This document shows, piece by piece, positions 48,430-60,480 of a stretch of 64,000 nucleotides of DNA. The first letter of the stretch is position 1, and the number at the start of each line of letters is the position of its first letter. Below the pieces are notes generated by a model. That model saw only the letters and a list, made by a program, of their open reading frames with translations. It was not told the DNA's origin and made no database searches. The translations under genes were made by a program, and so were the position numbers. The DNA lies in the NCBI GenBank assembly GCA_030549495.1, contig JAUIRK010000758.1:80869-144868 (forward strand), in the 5' to 3' direction. The DNA is from Nectonema munidae. Taxonomy: Eukaryota; Nematomorpha; Nectonematoida; Nectonematidae.

Positions 48430-48909
48430 ACCCCAATAACTAATTTAGTTGGATATATTTGATTAAAACTATATATGATTAGCGGGTGTAAAAGTAAGGG
48501 ACAACACTTGTAATGAATAGACGAAATTAACATCATTCATTTTTATTATATTCACAGATTATGAATTTTAAAACTTGACATTAATTTAAATAACCACTTC
48601 TAGACACATTCTTTAAAAAACAAGCTAAAAGTGTGAAATGGTGAGTTTATTTTAATTGGAGCCTTGGGCTTGAATCAGGTTGCTAAGTTTCTCTATTCGT
48701 AGTTGAGTCTTGAAAAAGGACCTTTTTTGTGGATTTCTTCCTTCATTTATCTTTGTTAAAAAGAGAAAAGAAGTTATCCACTATCCATTAACCAATATGT
48801 GACCGTATATCCTTAAAAACTCTTAGAGTTAAAAGTTGACAATGTTTTTATTTTGAAGTCTTGGCGACCCCAAAAAAATGCTTGGCGACACCAAGGTTGG
48901 GAACCCCTG
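48430..48909. mobile_element. hAT element remnant, right end clear
   Basis: It ends ccaaggttgggaacccctg at 48909, a hAT-type terminus (inverse of CAGGGGTTCCCAACC), next to ttctaatg. A matching ctctaatg occurs at 48406-48413, and ggcgacccc appears near both ends. The left terminus itself is decayed. No transposase is readable. Confidence 0.55.
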
Positions 48910-48914
48910 TTCTA

Positions 48915-51195
48915 ATGTAAGCGTGCTGTCACTTATATACAATATCAAGCATCATTGAGAAAATATAAGTTTGAGAGCAGGATAATGGGCGATTACTGAT
49001 TATCTATATATGCAAGCATTTAAAAATAATGTCATTTTGAGGATTTTTTGGTGTCTTCAATATTTATAAAAAAATTCGAACACATTTTTTTATTGTTACT
49101 TACAAACTAAAAAATCCTAATTAATATTACGTCTTATGTGTGGAGCTAGAAATAAATTTACCTTCGGATAACATTTTTTTCTAAAATGAACTTTCAATGA
49201 ATATCAATCTATATATTTATGAGATTATTTTTAAGTTTACCTAATTTTTAACAAGCACACCAACATCTACTTTTGCTTCTTGCAGCTTGGGAAAACTTCG
49301 ACCTGCTTTTGCATCCCCTCATGAGTCACAAATGTTAACATGAAGCTACGTTCAATGTGAGGTAAGGAGTAGGCACAGATATTTTGCTAGAGACAAGAGA
49401 ACCGTACTTAACATCCTTAGAACACCAGCCAAAATTTTCTGGCCAACAAGTTATCATTCCTAACACAGTTTAGTCTACAAGTCTTAACCTATCACTCATA
49501 CTTTATATAAGAGTTAGCTGAGACAAAATAAAATATTTTATACGCTCATTCAATGTTTTCATTTCTGCATAGCTGCGAGGGTATACCCGCCCTGCGTTGG
49601 ACTTTAAAGTCTTGAAATGTAACATTGAAGTGCAAAAATTTTATATGCGGTACAATAGTTGTATTGTTATAAAGTCATATTTATATAAACTACTTTTTTA
49701 GCTCAATCTTTTATATGAAGCTTCTAGGATGTGTCTCATCAAATCTAACAGTAGCCCGCCACCACCGTTGAGTCCCTTTGTCGTTAACCCATTCACTTTT
49801 GGAGGAAATGCTTACTCAGTGTAAAAAAAAATTAAATCGTTTTTTGACAGACAAATTTAATCGTTATGCTTGTGCGCCAGAAAACATAATCATCACATAG
49901 GATTTGGTAACATTCTTCCATTAATTTGATGTATTAATGAAAGTGCTCTTTTTGCTTCTCGTTCACTTCTCTTAGGCTTTCTGAGAACTCACTAAACTAG
50001 AGTGATAGTGTAATTAGTAAATTCTAATACTCTTTCTAAATCAAAAAAATTTTGAGCTGGTAAACTCAAAAGCAGCTTTTTCACAATCAATGTTTCCTAA
50101 GAAGTTGCAGCCTACATTAGAAAAAGGATTCCAAGCTCTCTATCGGCAGACAAATTTTCATTGAAGGATCTGTTAAAGCCTTGCCATTCCAGTAGCACAG
50201 AAAACAGGAACACTCTATGTACGCACTTCCCAGACCCAAATGAAAGTTTAACATTTTTAATTCCACGCAAATGAATCATTGCTGAATATGGTATTCTAAC
50301 TTTACACAAGAGGGATGGTATGATATTTCCTTCAATATGCACAAAATATCGTATTGGTACTTCCGTAGGTCATATTTATTAATCAGATTAGTATATTGTG
50401 TTCGGCGGATCTAGAAGAAAATTTACCCTAGAGCAATTTTTTTAAATGAACATTATCTCAATAACGCAAATGAACTTACGGTTCTGAGTTACAGCTCTTC
50501 TTTCACAAAACCAAACTAAATTTTATTGGACTATACATTCAAAAAAAAGGCAGGACAAAGATGACATGGATAGAAATGGTTAAATAAGACATTTAACATT
50601 AGGGGACGAGCAAAATAGAGATAAATGGAGATGCGAAATATTGAAAGATTAGTCTAATTTTGTCTAAAACGCCATAGTGGTTAAAACCGGCTAAACCACA
50701 GCGTGCTGGAAACATTAGCCGTAAAACTCATTATTATATTATATACTATTCACATGCTTAAAAATTGAGGTGTGCAGGAAGAGGCGGCAAGAGACGATTG
50801 CCTTGACTTAATTCACATTACTCTCACTCTATTCTACCAAAAAGTCTAAATTGAGTATACGAATGAAAATATGATCCGTTGATCGTCGAAAATACAGGCG
50901 AGATTAATTAATTTGATCAGAATTAATATAAAATTAAAAAATGATCAGCGTTAGTTCAATTTGTCGAAGGGATGAAATGCGTAAAAAAAGAATCTACTAA
51001 GATAGATCATGAGATGTTACGAACTACATAGTTCTTACTTTTAATTCTGAATTCAAACTCTTTACACAAAAAAATAAGCATGCTTTTATGAAAAGGTTAA
51101 ATTGTATTTAAATCAATAAATTTTTGAGCAGTTCACTCACTTTTCACGTTTCCAACGACTTTAAACAATAGAAGAAAATATGGAGAAATGAGGTA
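48915..51195. other. Intergenic, no gene supported
   Basis: A 76-codon - strand frame (50112-50342) has no known domain. A gttaacccattcac word at 49783 resembles a piggyBac-type end, but no partner was found. Confidence 0.5.
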
Positions 51196-51197
51196 AA

Positions 51198-51203
51198 TTT
51201 ATT
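51198..51203 (-). terminator. XPNPEP3 poly(A) signal
   Basis: TTTATT on the + strand is AATAAA on the - strand, 99 nt past the XPNPEP3 stop. This suggests a short 3' UTR. Confidence 0.5.
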
Positions 51204-51301
51204 GACTTTTAATTTTATTGGCACATTTTTTATTGATTGAGAGATGTTAAAAAGTGATTTTACATCTTTGCCATGGGCTTTTTGAAGATGAAAGCATACT
51301 A

Positions 51302-51471
51302 CTATCTTGTACGAGAGCCTAAAATATTTTCAATTTCGTCGACACTTTTTGGACAACTTCGGGTGAGATTTTCGTAGCCGTTTTCTGTGATCAAAATGTC
51401 ATCCTCAATTCTGACTGAGATGCCTCTAAAGTGCTTTGAAACATCATCTCTATTAATCGGAATGTATATCC
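51302..51471 (-). CDS. XPNPEP3: XPNPEP3 last coding exon
   Basis: The acceptor is gtgccttttag|. The exon runs GIYIPINRDD, HFRGISVRIEDDILIT (the last metal-binding Glu) and CPKSVDEIENILGSRTR, then TAG at 51304-51302. The C-terminal phrase CPK..DEIE matches CPKEMNDIEQI in human XPNPEP3. Confidence 0.95.
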
Positions 51472-54400
51472 CTAAAAGGCACAAAAGAAAGAAAAGAGGA
51501 AAGGAAGTCAGAAAACCTTAGACGATTTTAATTTTTAAGCAAGGGAGTAACCTGGTTCAACGGTGAAGACCATTCCCTCTTTAAAGGATTGCATTTTGCT
51601 TGAGGTTGAGGAATCGTGCACCTCTAAACCGAGATAATGACCGACGTGATGAGGACAAAATTCAAGTGTTTTCTAAACAAAATCACTATTTCATCCAACT
51701 TTGAAACGTTTTCAAAAATAAAAGGTAAGGTTTTTTTATATAATATAAGAAAAACAGACGGGGAACGGGCAAAATAGCAGCCAGCATGTGACAGGTCAAA
51801 TTCAGCCCAGCACTCATATCGTTAAGGCGAACCCATTTTTCATCAGACTGCCCTCCGTAATAATGGTGCTGTGTTCATTGGTCAAAAATTCTTTTAAAAT
51901 AAAGTTCGCCCCTCCCCCCCCCCCTATTTCTTTGTGTTCGTCTTCTACAAAAGATATTGGCTAAAAAAGTGCGATACCGAAAATAAAATAGAGGATAAAT
52001 TAGTACAGACGTTGAATCAAGTTTTATACTAGTAATGGGTAAGAATATGAATGACTTAGGAATGGTGAGAATGGATGAAAAGCATACGAACATGGAATAA
52101 GTTAGGACAGTCTTTTGGAATGATTCCCAAGTCAATGAGGACAGAAGCCAATTTTTGCGCCATTTCTTGGAAAAGGATCTCCAGATTCATGCCAGACTCA
52201 TTACACTTTGAAATGCAATGATTTTGCACCTAAATGTAACGACTTTTATTCCGAATAACATAAGTTGAAAGAGGAGCAGAGTATAAAATAGTGTGTACTT
52301 CTAAGACGGCAGAATAGATATCCTTTTGAGCAGGTGAAAATATTCCCTTAATAGGCCAAGTTCGTGTTATGTCACTGCAGTACTGATTGAACACACAGCT
52401 TCAAATAAAAAGTGTGAATGTATATCCTCTAGAAAAAATAAAATTACTGCAAAAACTGCATGTATTAGCCCATTAAGTACCATAGAAATCAGACGATATC
52501 TAAAAAAACGCAGACGATTTATATTCAAAGTCATTGAAAAAAGCAGACGAAGATAAAATTACTTATGCTCCCAAATGGGAACATTGGGACTTAATGGGTT
52601 AAAATGATTGCCTTTCAAAGCCTTATAATTTCGAACTTATAATGTTTCAATTTGCAAAAAACTTTTGAAAGAGAGCATAGTTCGCATTATAGAGGGGGGG
52701 GGGGGATTTTTATTGATTTGAACTGTCAAAGTATTCGAGCAATGTTACTAATCAATATTTGTCAATTGACCTAAAACTTTGATCTCTTCAGGGACCAAAT
52801 TATTGTTATTATAAGTGTTAGAAATAGATAGACAGTCCCGTGTACACTGTACATCTACGTAGCTAGGCTATGGGATACTTGGGGCCAGCCCTCCCGCATC
52901 AACAACTGTTAGTTTTCATGGAAATAATATTCGCTACAAATAACCGAAAAAACATCATTGTATACTTATATACATACATCATCAGTAAACATGCATTTCA
53001 TAATCATGAGTGAGTTTTACATTTAAATAGAAAAAGCTAGGACACTTCGCAATTTCAGACACATGAATAGCATGCTGTAAGATGAATCTCTATAAGACAG
53101 ATCACAACAGGTGTACCTGGCACATAGGGGTGCCGTAGGATTTGTGTAAGGATGCCATCAAATACATTTGTTATTAAATTACACGTATTATTCTTTATTG
53201 CTATAAAATACTTTTCTTCTTTAAAAGCTTTCCACCCAAGTACTTTCTATTTATAATTATTAAAAAACATTTAGAAAACCTTAAATACAATACATCTGTA
53301 AAATCGGCATTGAAAAATTATAAAAAAAACTTTTGAAAAAAACAAAAGATATTACAAATTATAGATAACTGCTCCGCAACCGATGTGCATTTGAACATGT
53401 TAGATGTGTCGCAGTCTTAGAAATTTGATTAACACTCGCAGTAAAAATTCTAAATGCGAAGGCTGCGTCCAGAAATGAAACCATCATGATCTATTTGGTA
53501 TAAAAACATATATTTCATATAAAATTTGAAGGAATATTTTAGATCTTAGAGGCACATAAGGTAATAAACCATATGTGCCTTTAATTATTATTGAGTTATG
53601 AAAAATATGGCGGTAACAACAAATCATAATTCAAAATTTAATTAGCTAATATCAAAATTATTATGTTTCTGAAAAATAAATTATATTTCCATTATAAATT
53701 AATAATATGAATTACTATTTCTTCCAAACGTGTTCGCATTTCATGAAACAAGTTTAAAGAATCTCCAATATGTTTTTTCCAAACAAAAACAAAAATTTGT
53801 ACATATAAGAGTATCATGAGTTTAGTAATTAATCATTATGCATGAAAACTAGTCCTTAAACACCAAGTTTTTTTAATTTTGAACAAGAACAAGGTTTTCA
53901 TCAGTGAATAGCAAGGTTGTCCCTATTACAAACATTCAAAATTGTAGTCAACCTATGTATAAAAACAGTTATTCCCCAAACAACCTATTTTCAAGGTGAC
54001 ATCACTACTAAGGTTTCCTTATTAATTAAAGGTTATACTGAATTTTTTGAATATTTTCGATTTTATCTAGCATTACATTGCAGTGAGTGGAGTATTATAA
54101 AGGTGAATTTTGCTAAACTTTTGTTTTAATTGGATTATTCCTTTGTTCTAGCTGCTAATTTTTGAAGAGGGGAAATATAATTTCTATATATTTCTCAATA
54201 TAGAAAAAATCTTTGAAGAAGAATATAGGCAACCTTGTAACACAGCTGTTAAAAGTTTATTTCAATTTTGGACGACGAATTTATGCGAAAAAAAGTTTTT
54301 CCTCGGTTGCCCCAAATGGGCTCATATTTGATATGAGAAGTATATCCAAAACTGATTAAAAAAATCTTTATGAAAAAAGATAAAGAACATCAAATTAGTG

Positions 54401-57400
54401 CACCCATTTCGTGAAAAAACAATCTGAAAAAGTACACACGAGCAAAAATAACATTTCGATTTACAGTTGATACAAATGTTGACATTGTATCAACTGTATG
54501 TTGAAGGCAAATGAACATAGAACATACAGAATACTTAATATTATTCGTGGAATCATTTTGAATCTATATTGGATGCGATAACTAAGAATATTACATATGG
54601 AATTCTTTCTTATTTTAACACCCTGTTCTCCATCAAGTTCAGATGGAAAATCAAAGATTTCTCCAAATTAAAAATATTAGTTTTGAACTTATCCTTCAAT
54701 ATTTTTTGAACTTTGTTTAAAAATATTATAAATTATAATCAAAGGTTACTAAAGTTTAGTTTTAAACTTTGTTTAAAAAATATTGAAGGATAACTTTGAG
54801 TTTCACTTCCAAAACTGAGCCAGAATTTTGAAAAGAATAGTAATATAGCGCAAAAAATTTTTTTTTATAAAGTGGAGAGGAGCAAAGGAGAAATAAGTTT
54901 TAGAAATAATAAAAATTCTTTTTGTGTACATACCCTGCATCCATGAGCACAAGTTCAGAAGGAGAGATTTTAGCTGAATTTTCCAAGTAATGGATCGTAG
55001 ATGCATTTTTTCCAGAAGCAACAACAGAAGGATACGCGAGTTTGCAAGCACCTTTCATCTGACACTCGAAGTCAAACTTGACATCCAGTTGAGATTCTTT
55101 CAACTGTAATGTAGTGAGAATGCTGTGTTTTATTGAGGCAATTCATCGCAAAAAACTTACTTATTCAAATAACTCGATATTTTGTATATTCCCACTGTGG
55201 GGCGTGTCAAACTAGACATGATTTATCCCTTTGACCACTAAAAGTACTGCTTTTCATTTCCAATGGAAATGGTCTATTTTTATTTCTTAGGGCACTGGTG
55301 TCACATTGGTCCTCTTAGGATTAAGCGCCTGATTTTGACAGATAAATAGGGTAATCATATGTTATTTAAAATATTTGGTCAGTAATTTTTATACGCTACT
55401 ATGATAAACATTTAATGTCCATTACTTCTACTCGTAGCTCTTCAGAAAAAAAGCATTAAAGTTTGTAGAAAGGATCCATCTTGAATGGATGCATTTTCGA
55501 TGTGGTTCATTCAATTTATGAACCGAATTTATTACTAAAAGTGAAAATTACAACACCAATATGCAGTAGAATCAATATTCTAAACATGGTATTCTGACCT
55601 TCAATCTCATTCATTCGCCGAAAAAATCCTTCGACGCACAATTATTTTGGAGATGAGATTAGAATTTTCGCCCACATACGTGGGACACTTCTTCTTCAAA
55701 GAATAATACATTAAAACACAAAGTAAATTTGGGTTAAAATCTTAATTGTTTGCCTTTTATTTTTCAATAAGAGTATTCAGAGATAAAATTTATTAAAACT
55801 ACATCATTAATAATAATATATATCATTGCATCAAAATCAATCAAATCCAAGAGATCAATTTTGAGTGTTCTATTTACCTTAACATCTTAAAATTTTATTG
55901 ATTTCATGTTGGAAAATATTGGGTTTTCAGGGGGAGGGAGATAGTGATTTAATCTTTTGACTTTTTCTTCTTTTTATTTACAGAATTTGAAGCCCATCAT
56001 GAGTATCAAAAAATAAAGTACCATCATTCCGATATTGAATATGGATTCAGATACATCATCATCATCAAATGAGGAGAAAGGGCTTAATATGTTATTTGTA
56101 GTAAAGCTTTAACAAATAATCCAGCAAAGATGAAGCAACATTTGCAAAATACAAAGACAAGAACAAAAACTTTTTTGGACTTTTTTGATCTCTATTCAAT
56201 TATTCTTTATGAACTTAATTCTTGATTCTTCATTATGTAGATAGAAGTATTATCATATGTGTAAAAACAGTAATAGTTGTAAAACACAATAAGTGCTTGT
56301 GTGTGGTTAGGGAGATGGGATTCAATTCCCAGTCAAAGCAAATTATTTCCAAAAGACACTTTGTGATAGTGAATTTTAACGTTGACGCTTCAAAATGTGT
56401 GTTAATTAACTACTACACTACTATAAATAAAATCTATATAATATATAAAAGATAGAAAAATATTTAAAGCCTCTTGATAACCAACATATCATCATATATG
56501 AAAGGAAAAAATCAATAATCGTATATCAAATTTTACAATGGAAAGTATAATTGAAGAGTATTGATAAAAACACATTTGAAATGAACTTCGAATAATGACA
56601 AAACCGATGGTGAGGCTAGTAGTGTAGACAAATTTGTTTTGCCAGCAGAGGGCTCTAATACCCACATACACACAAATTATTTTTCATGCGTAATATATGG
56701 CAAAAGTTCACACGAACAAAGAAACAATCGTATTTTTTATGCCAACTTTTTCATTCCAAAACCGAAATTTGTGGGCTATTATGGAAGTTAGGCTAAAATT
56801 CATCAAAGCGCAAATCTACATGTTACAAGTAAATTGAAAGTTCTTACGAAGGGCCGTGAAAAGTACATCGTTTCAATGAAGGCTTTGCTCGCAATTTCAT
56901 TGCTAAACCTCATGATAGCTTGCTCATGTTTGGACTTAACGAGCTGCAAGTCATGCACAAGAGTGTCTATGATGAAAGGTTTATCCGATTGAGAGGTGTT
57001 GTGGTTGCTGTTGTTGCTGATAATCTGTTGAACGTATTTCTGTGAAAAACAAAATTAAAAATATTGCTTTTCCAAAATTTATGCGTGCTTATTCAATGAG
57101 TTTTACACACTTAAAACAGACGGCTTTTTCTATATCTGAAATATGAGGGTAAAAAAGTTTGAAGCAGCAAGACATGTCAAGCAATAAAAGTCAATGAAGT
57201 CAATCTTTACTTTCTAATTGCACTTTTTCAAAAGAAAGTCAATAGTCCCATTATTGCTTATGGGGTGGAAATTTATCCATTTTTAAAAACGTTAGAATCC
57301 CTTTTTAAAATATCATTATTATTTTGACCATATTGGCCACAAATTATTAAATTTTAAAGTAGATTAAATTTTTTTGAAGACAAAATTTTGTTTCAAACAC

Positions 57401-59006
57401 ATCTATTTTATTCCAAAACCATGAGCCTAAATGGAGTTTACTTGATGTAAGAAGATGCATTGCAACTTCGTATTTGAAAATGTAGGGACAAAAAGAAATA
57501 ATAAGAAGAATAAGGGAGACTGGAAATCAACTTTGTTTTTCAAGCCAACGTCATTTGGTTTCGAATTGCGCCGACAACATGTCAATGAGATGTAAAGTTT
57601 GTAAAATAAAGACAATAGTAATCTGCACAACATGTAAAATTCACTTAAGTGTTAAATGCTTTATAACGTATCATGAATGCTAATTAAGTTAGTATGAAAA
57701 TAATTTTCGTTGTTTTGAGGTAGTCCCTTTGTTGCCGATGGCGTGCAAATCCACCCTTGAAAAATATTGCCTTGTGAAATGTAATTTATTATGAAAATTT
57801 GTTTATATAGCGGGATAAGATATCATCTAAAAGAGAAAATAACAACAAAGCAAATCAAAAATCTTAAAAACTTTCTTTGAGCAGTAATGGGTTCCTTTTA
57901 TGAAGTTTGTGTAGAAAGAATTTTCATTAAAAAAAATAATAATCTAAATTTAAATATGAAAAAATTCATTAGCTTACAATTGCTATTTCTCGCGGAACCC
58001 TTAGCGAGCTTTTGCGCATAGTGAGAGGGAAACGCTGCGCTAAGGAATCGAAATTCAACATAAAGAGAAAAAAAGATACGTTAAGGGTAGGGTAAAGACG
58101 TGAGTTAGTGCTCAAAGTTGAGTGCATCCAGATATTTCTTGCTTCTTTTTGCTCTAGAAACTTCTTCACAAGTTCTTCCAGATCCTCTATGTATCTGACG
58201 CAGCTAAGCGCTTGAAAATATTTCAAAAATTGTATTCACAATTAGATTTGTATGAATTAAGTTCATTTTACACGACACTTCTTGAATTTTAGTTGCATTT
58301 GGCAGCCTTCCATTCCACAGGATGTCATGTTCGCTTTGCTTAGGCACGAATAAAACTTCCGAATGATTCAAAAAATCTACGCCAATTTGATTGGAGAAAG
58401 TGCTTCCTAAGGATGATGAAGATAAGAGGAGAATGGCATTAGGGTACTGGTATCGACAGAAATAACTGAAGAATGAATTCTGAAAAAGAGATTCAACAAT
58501 ATATATATACTCAGCACCACAAAAAGATAGGCACACATCACAATGCAGTGAGATTTAAAATTAACTAACAAATTACGTATCTAGTTAATCAATTATTATC
58601 AGGGCCAGAAAATAAATCTACCAATTTGAAAATCCAGGCAACTAGATCGATCAAAAATTGATAAGTTTGCTATCTAAATTAAGCAAAAAATGAGAAAATC
58701 AATAGGTCATCTACTGATCTTCTTAACTAATGCTAACCAAACAAACAAGTACGTTGTAAACGGATTACTTAAATAACCGAGTAAGTAAAGATTTCAATAA
58801 CTAATAAACTAAATAACTAAACAAGCAAAAAATAAATGAGAAAATTAAAAGTTTTTTTTACTTGGTGAAAGCGATAGGGAACATCATTGGACATGTACAC
58901 TTGTTGAGATGCGGGTATTAAGACGATGTTGTTGCATCCAACGTTATTTTGGCCTTCTGAAAGATCGAGCTTGCTTATACTCTCCATTAATTTCACTCTT
59001 CGAGTC
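51302..59006 (-). CDS. XPNPEP3: Xaa-Pro aminopeptidase 3 (mitochondrial M24B peptidase), nine exons, 5' end missing
   Basis: Nine - strand exons (58862-59006, 58274-58479, 58080-58203, 56848-57039, 54934-55103, 52299-52398, 52092-52229, 51552-51672, 51302-51471) join in frame into 454 residues that align end to end with XPNPEP3 (about 507 residues) from just before its phrase RRHKLM. The enzyme removes an N-terminal residue preceding proline, for example after mitochondrial presequence cleavage. The N-terminal creatinase-like domain has MSNDVPYRFHQ. The C-terminal pita-bread domain has all five metal ligands: Asp in LVLMDAG, Asp in SDITRTW, His in CPHHVGHYLG, Glu in TVEPG and Glu in VRIEDD. 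The exon with the targeting peptide is not recognised: it lies upstream among transposons or past the window. Odd points are a diverged N-terminal domain (FCRYQYPN where relatives have LCGFQEPD) and a Ser/Asn-rich insert after KYVQQII. The gene converges on EHD. Confidence 0.93.
51552..51672 (-). CDS. XPNPEP3: XPNPEP3 exon h (metal-binding His and Glu)
   Basis: The acceptor is tttgtttag|. The exon starts KTLEFCPHHVGHYLGLEVHD, carrying the catalytic His, and ends MVFTVEP plus one base, carrying the fourth ligand Glu. The donor is ccag|gttact. Confidence 0.94.
52092..52229 (-). CDS. XPNPEP3: XPNPEP3 exon g
   Basis: The acceptor is ttacatttag|. The exon reads VQNHCISKCNESGMNLEILF to KDCPNLFH, matching IQRDCLALCFPGTSLENIY in human. 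The donor cat|gttcgt is weak, but it is the one that keeps phase 0 and gives a gapless join to the next exon. Confidence 0.88.
52299..52398 (-). CDS. XPNPEP3: XPNPEP3 exon f (second metal-binding Asp)
   Basis: This short 100-nt exon encodes CVFNQYCSDITRTWPIKG to DIYSAVLE. The SDITRTWP motif carries the second metal-binding Asp and is diagnostic of M24B aminopeptidases. The acceptor is ttatttgaag|c. The donor gaa|gtacac is suboptimal. Confidence 0.9.
52469..52598. mobile_element. piggyBac-type MITE in an XPNPEP3 intron
   Basis: The ends are cccattaagtacc and gggacttaatggg, with TTAA at 52599-52602 and TTAG at 52465-52468. The interior is nearly identical to 3173-3301. It lies about 70 bp upstream of exon f. 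Confidence 0.75.
53400..53545 (+). repeat. Single unit of the 25.3-26.2 kb satellite
   Basis: aaatttgattaacactcgca, aaatgcgaaggctgcgtcc and tttggtataaaaacatatat match the left-arm unit in order and orientation, 27 kb from the array. Confidence 0.6.
54690..54793. repeat. Short inverted repeat
   Basis: ttatccttcaatattttttg is repeated in inverse as taaaaaatattgaaggataa, about 60 bp apart, inside an XPNPEP3 intron close to exon e. Confidence 0.7.
54934..55103 (-). CDS. XPNPEP3: XPNPEP3 exon e (first metal-binding Asp)
   Basis: The acceptor is ctacattacag|. The exon starts LKESQLDVKFDFECQ, includes LAYPSVVASGKNAS and ends LVLMDAG at donor gcagg|gtatgt, phase 2. The Asp of LMDAG is the first metal ligand. 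The substrate-pocket phrase AYPSVVASG matches AYPPVVAGG of the family. Confidence 0.93.
55980..56200 (+). pseudogene. BED-finger fragment of a ZBED5-like hAT transposase
   Basis: It is clearly related at DNA level to 60236-60340 (the start of the full element). Broken frames give YHHSDIEYGFRYI, then KALTNNPAKMKQHLQNTKT, the second half of a BED zinc finger (relatives: K.LSNEAMKPSKLKRHLETKH). It lies in an XPNPEP3 intron and nothing downstream continues it. Confidence 0.6.
56848..57039 (-). CDS. XPNPEP3: XPNPEP3 exon d (domain junction)
   Basis: The acceptor is gtttttcacag|. The exon runs from KYVQQII through a Ser/Asn-rich stretch to LQLVKSKHEQAIMRF and SKAFIETMYFSRPF, the counterpart of LRLIKSPAEIERM and SQAFIETM in human XPNPEP3. 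The donor is ttc|gtaaga. It holds the start of the catalytic domain. Confidence 0.92.
58080..58203 (-). CDS. XPNPEP3: XPNPEP3 exon c
   Basis: It encodes CVRYIEDLEELVKKFLEQ to SRLYPTLN. The acceptor is gcgcttag|c and the donor aac|gtatct. The frame stays open past the donor to 57969, but that extension has no family similarity and the next exon joins in phase 0 here, so it is treated as intron. Confidence 0.82.
58274..58479 (-). CDS. XPNPEP3: XPNPEP3 exon b
   Basis: The acceptor is ctctttttcag|. The exon encodes NSFFSYFCRYQYPNAILLL to NATKIQEV plus two bases. The donor chosen (gtgtc|gtgtaa) gives a gapless fit to human XPNPEP3 between the conserved Trp and the LEE motif. An alternative donor two bases on, paired with an acceptor 7 bases earlier in the next exon, would add three residues. 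Confidence 0.82.
58862..59006 (-). CDS. XPNPEP3: XPNPEP3 exon a (first exon seen)
   Basis: The acceptor is tttatctttaag| at 59008-59007. After one leftover base the frame reads TRRVKLMESI and ends MSNDVPYRFHQ at donor caa|gtaaaa. It matches the start of the N-terminal domain. The frame does not open with a start codon, so at least one more upstream exon is required. Confidence 0.88.
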
Positions 59007-60480
59007 CTTAAAGATAAAGAAATGAAGATAAGGAAGATTTTGACCTATAGTATATATTATCTCACGCCTACAACTTTCATATATATGGTTAATATATCAA
59101 GAAGTCCATTCAAAAATAGAAGTTGAAGAATTCAAAGGGGCATTGATTTAATAGCTTCTTTTCACCTTCTTATAAAAGTACATTATAATAACAAATAATA
59201 TTCAATGAAGCAATTGAACTAATTAGCAACAGTTTACTAACAAGCTAGACCAGTGATTCTCAACAAGAAGGGAACTCCCTTTTAGGAAGAATTTAGCAGT
59301 TCCTAGAGACGAATGAAGAGAGTTTTGGAAAAGATAAAATGATCATTTTTCATATTGTAATATAATGAAAAATTCAGTTATCATTTTTACTATTCAAACA
59401 TGGTAACTTTGTTTTAATGGCAGCTTCATTCTATTTTGAATTCAATTTATATTTTAATAATAATAATTGTTATAGTACGCATTTTTTCTTTGAATCAGTA
59501 ATTTCTCTATTCCTGGTTATTCTCATGAGTTTTATCTAGAATGAAAAGGAGGTATCGGAGTAGCTATTTTGTTTTATCCATGCCGTCAAAATTTTAAGAT
59601 GTAATTTTTTTGCTTTTGGTGACAACGTTTGTAATTTAGATCTGAGGCGTGGCCAATGAGGGCAGACGGCTGGGCACTTTGATAAAATCACATTTTTTTG
59701 GCCACCCTCTGTATTTTTATGACCCTCGCAAGAATATAAACTGGTTAAAAGCCTTTGATTTAAATATATTAATTTTTTTAGTCTTTGTTATACATAGCCC
59801 TCCCAGCTCAGACTTGAATATATATTTTTAATTTCTTCAAGGATCTCTTTCAACAATCAGCTTTGAGTATATTTTTTGTGGTAATTTCAATATTAAAACT
59901 TTTCCTGCTTTTTATGATAAATATACTTTTTAATTCACTACTTTTTTCTTAATATTTTCCTACAATTTTATTCCTCTCAGCCTCTCTTTCTAGATTTTGG
60001 TCTCCCAATTTTTATATTTTATTAAACTTTTGCTTTATATTCATCAACATTCCTTCTTTGCTAAAATGCATTTTTTAAGGTTCTTTCAATCCTCTGTTTA
60101 GGTAAAATGTTCAGGTTTTAAAAAATTTAGGTTGACAGATCTGAAATTAGTGAACATACCCCTCACCCCCTAATATTTCAAATGGATATATATTTTATAT
60201 CTATTGATGCTTGATTTTTTATTTTCTCAATTTAAAGCCCAAACTGAGTGTAAAAAAACGAAACTACGATAATTCATATACTAAATATGGATTCACATCT
60301 ATCATCATTAATGGAGCAGAAAAACCACAATGTGTAACGATTGTGACTACGATGTGTAACGATTAACAGGGAAATTTCAAGAATCAAATCGAAAGCTCAT
60401 TGAAGCTTCATATATTGTAGCCCTGGAGATTGCAAAACAAAAAAAACCGCACTCAATTGAAGAAACGTTGATTAAACCCT

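Noticed and set aside
57969-58079. Open frame continuing XPNPEP3 exon c downstream of its donor
   Set aside because: The extension has no family similarity, and splicing at aac|gtatct joins in phase with the next exon. A short internal intron ending cgattccttag was also tried but puts a stop in frame.
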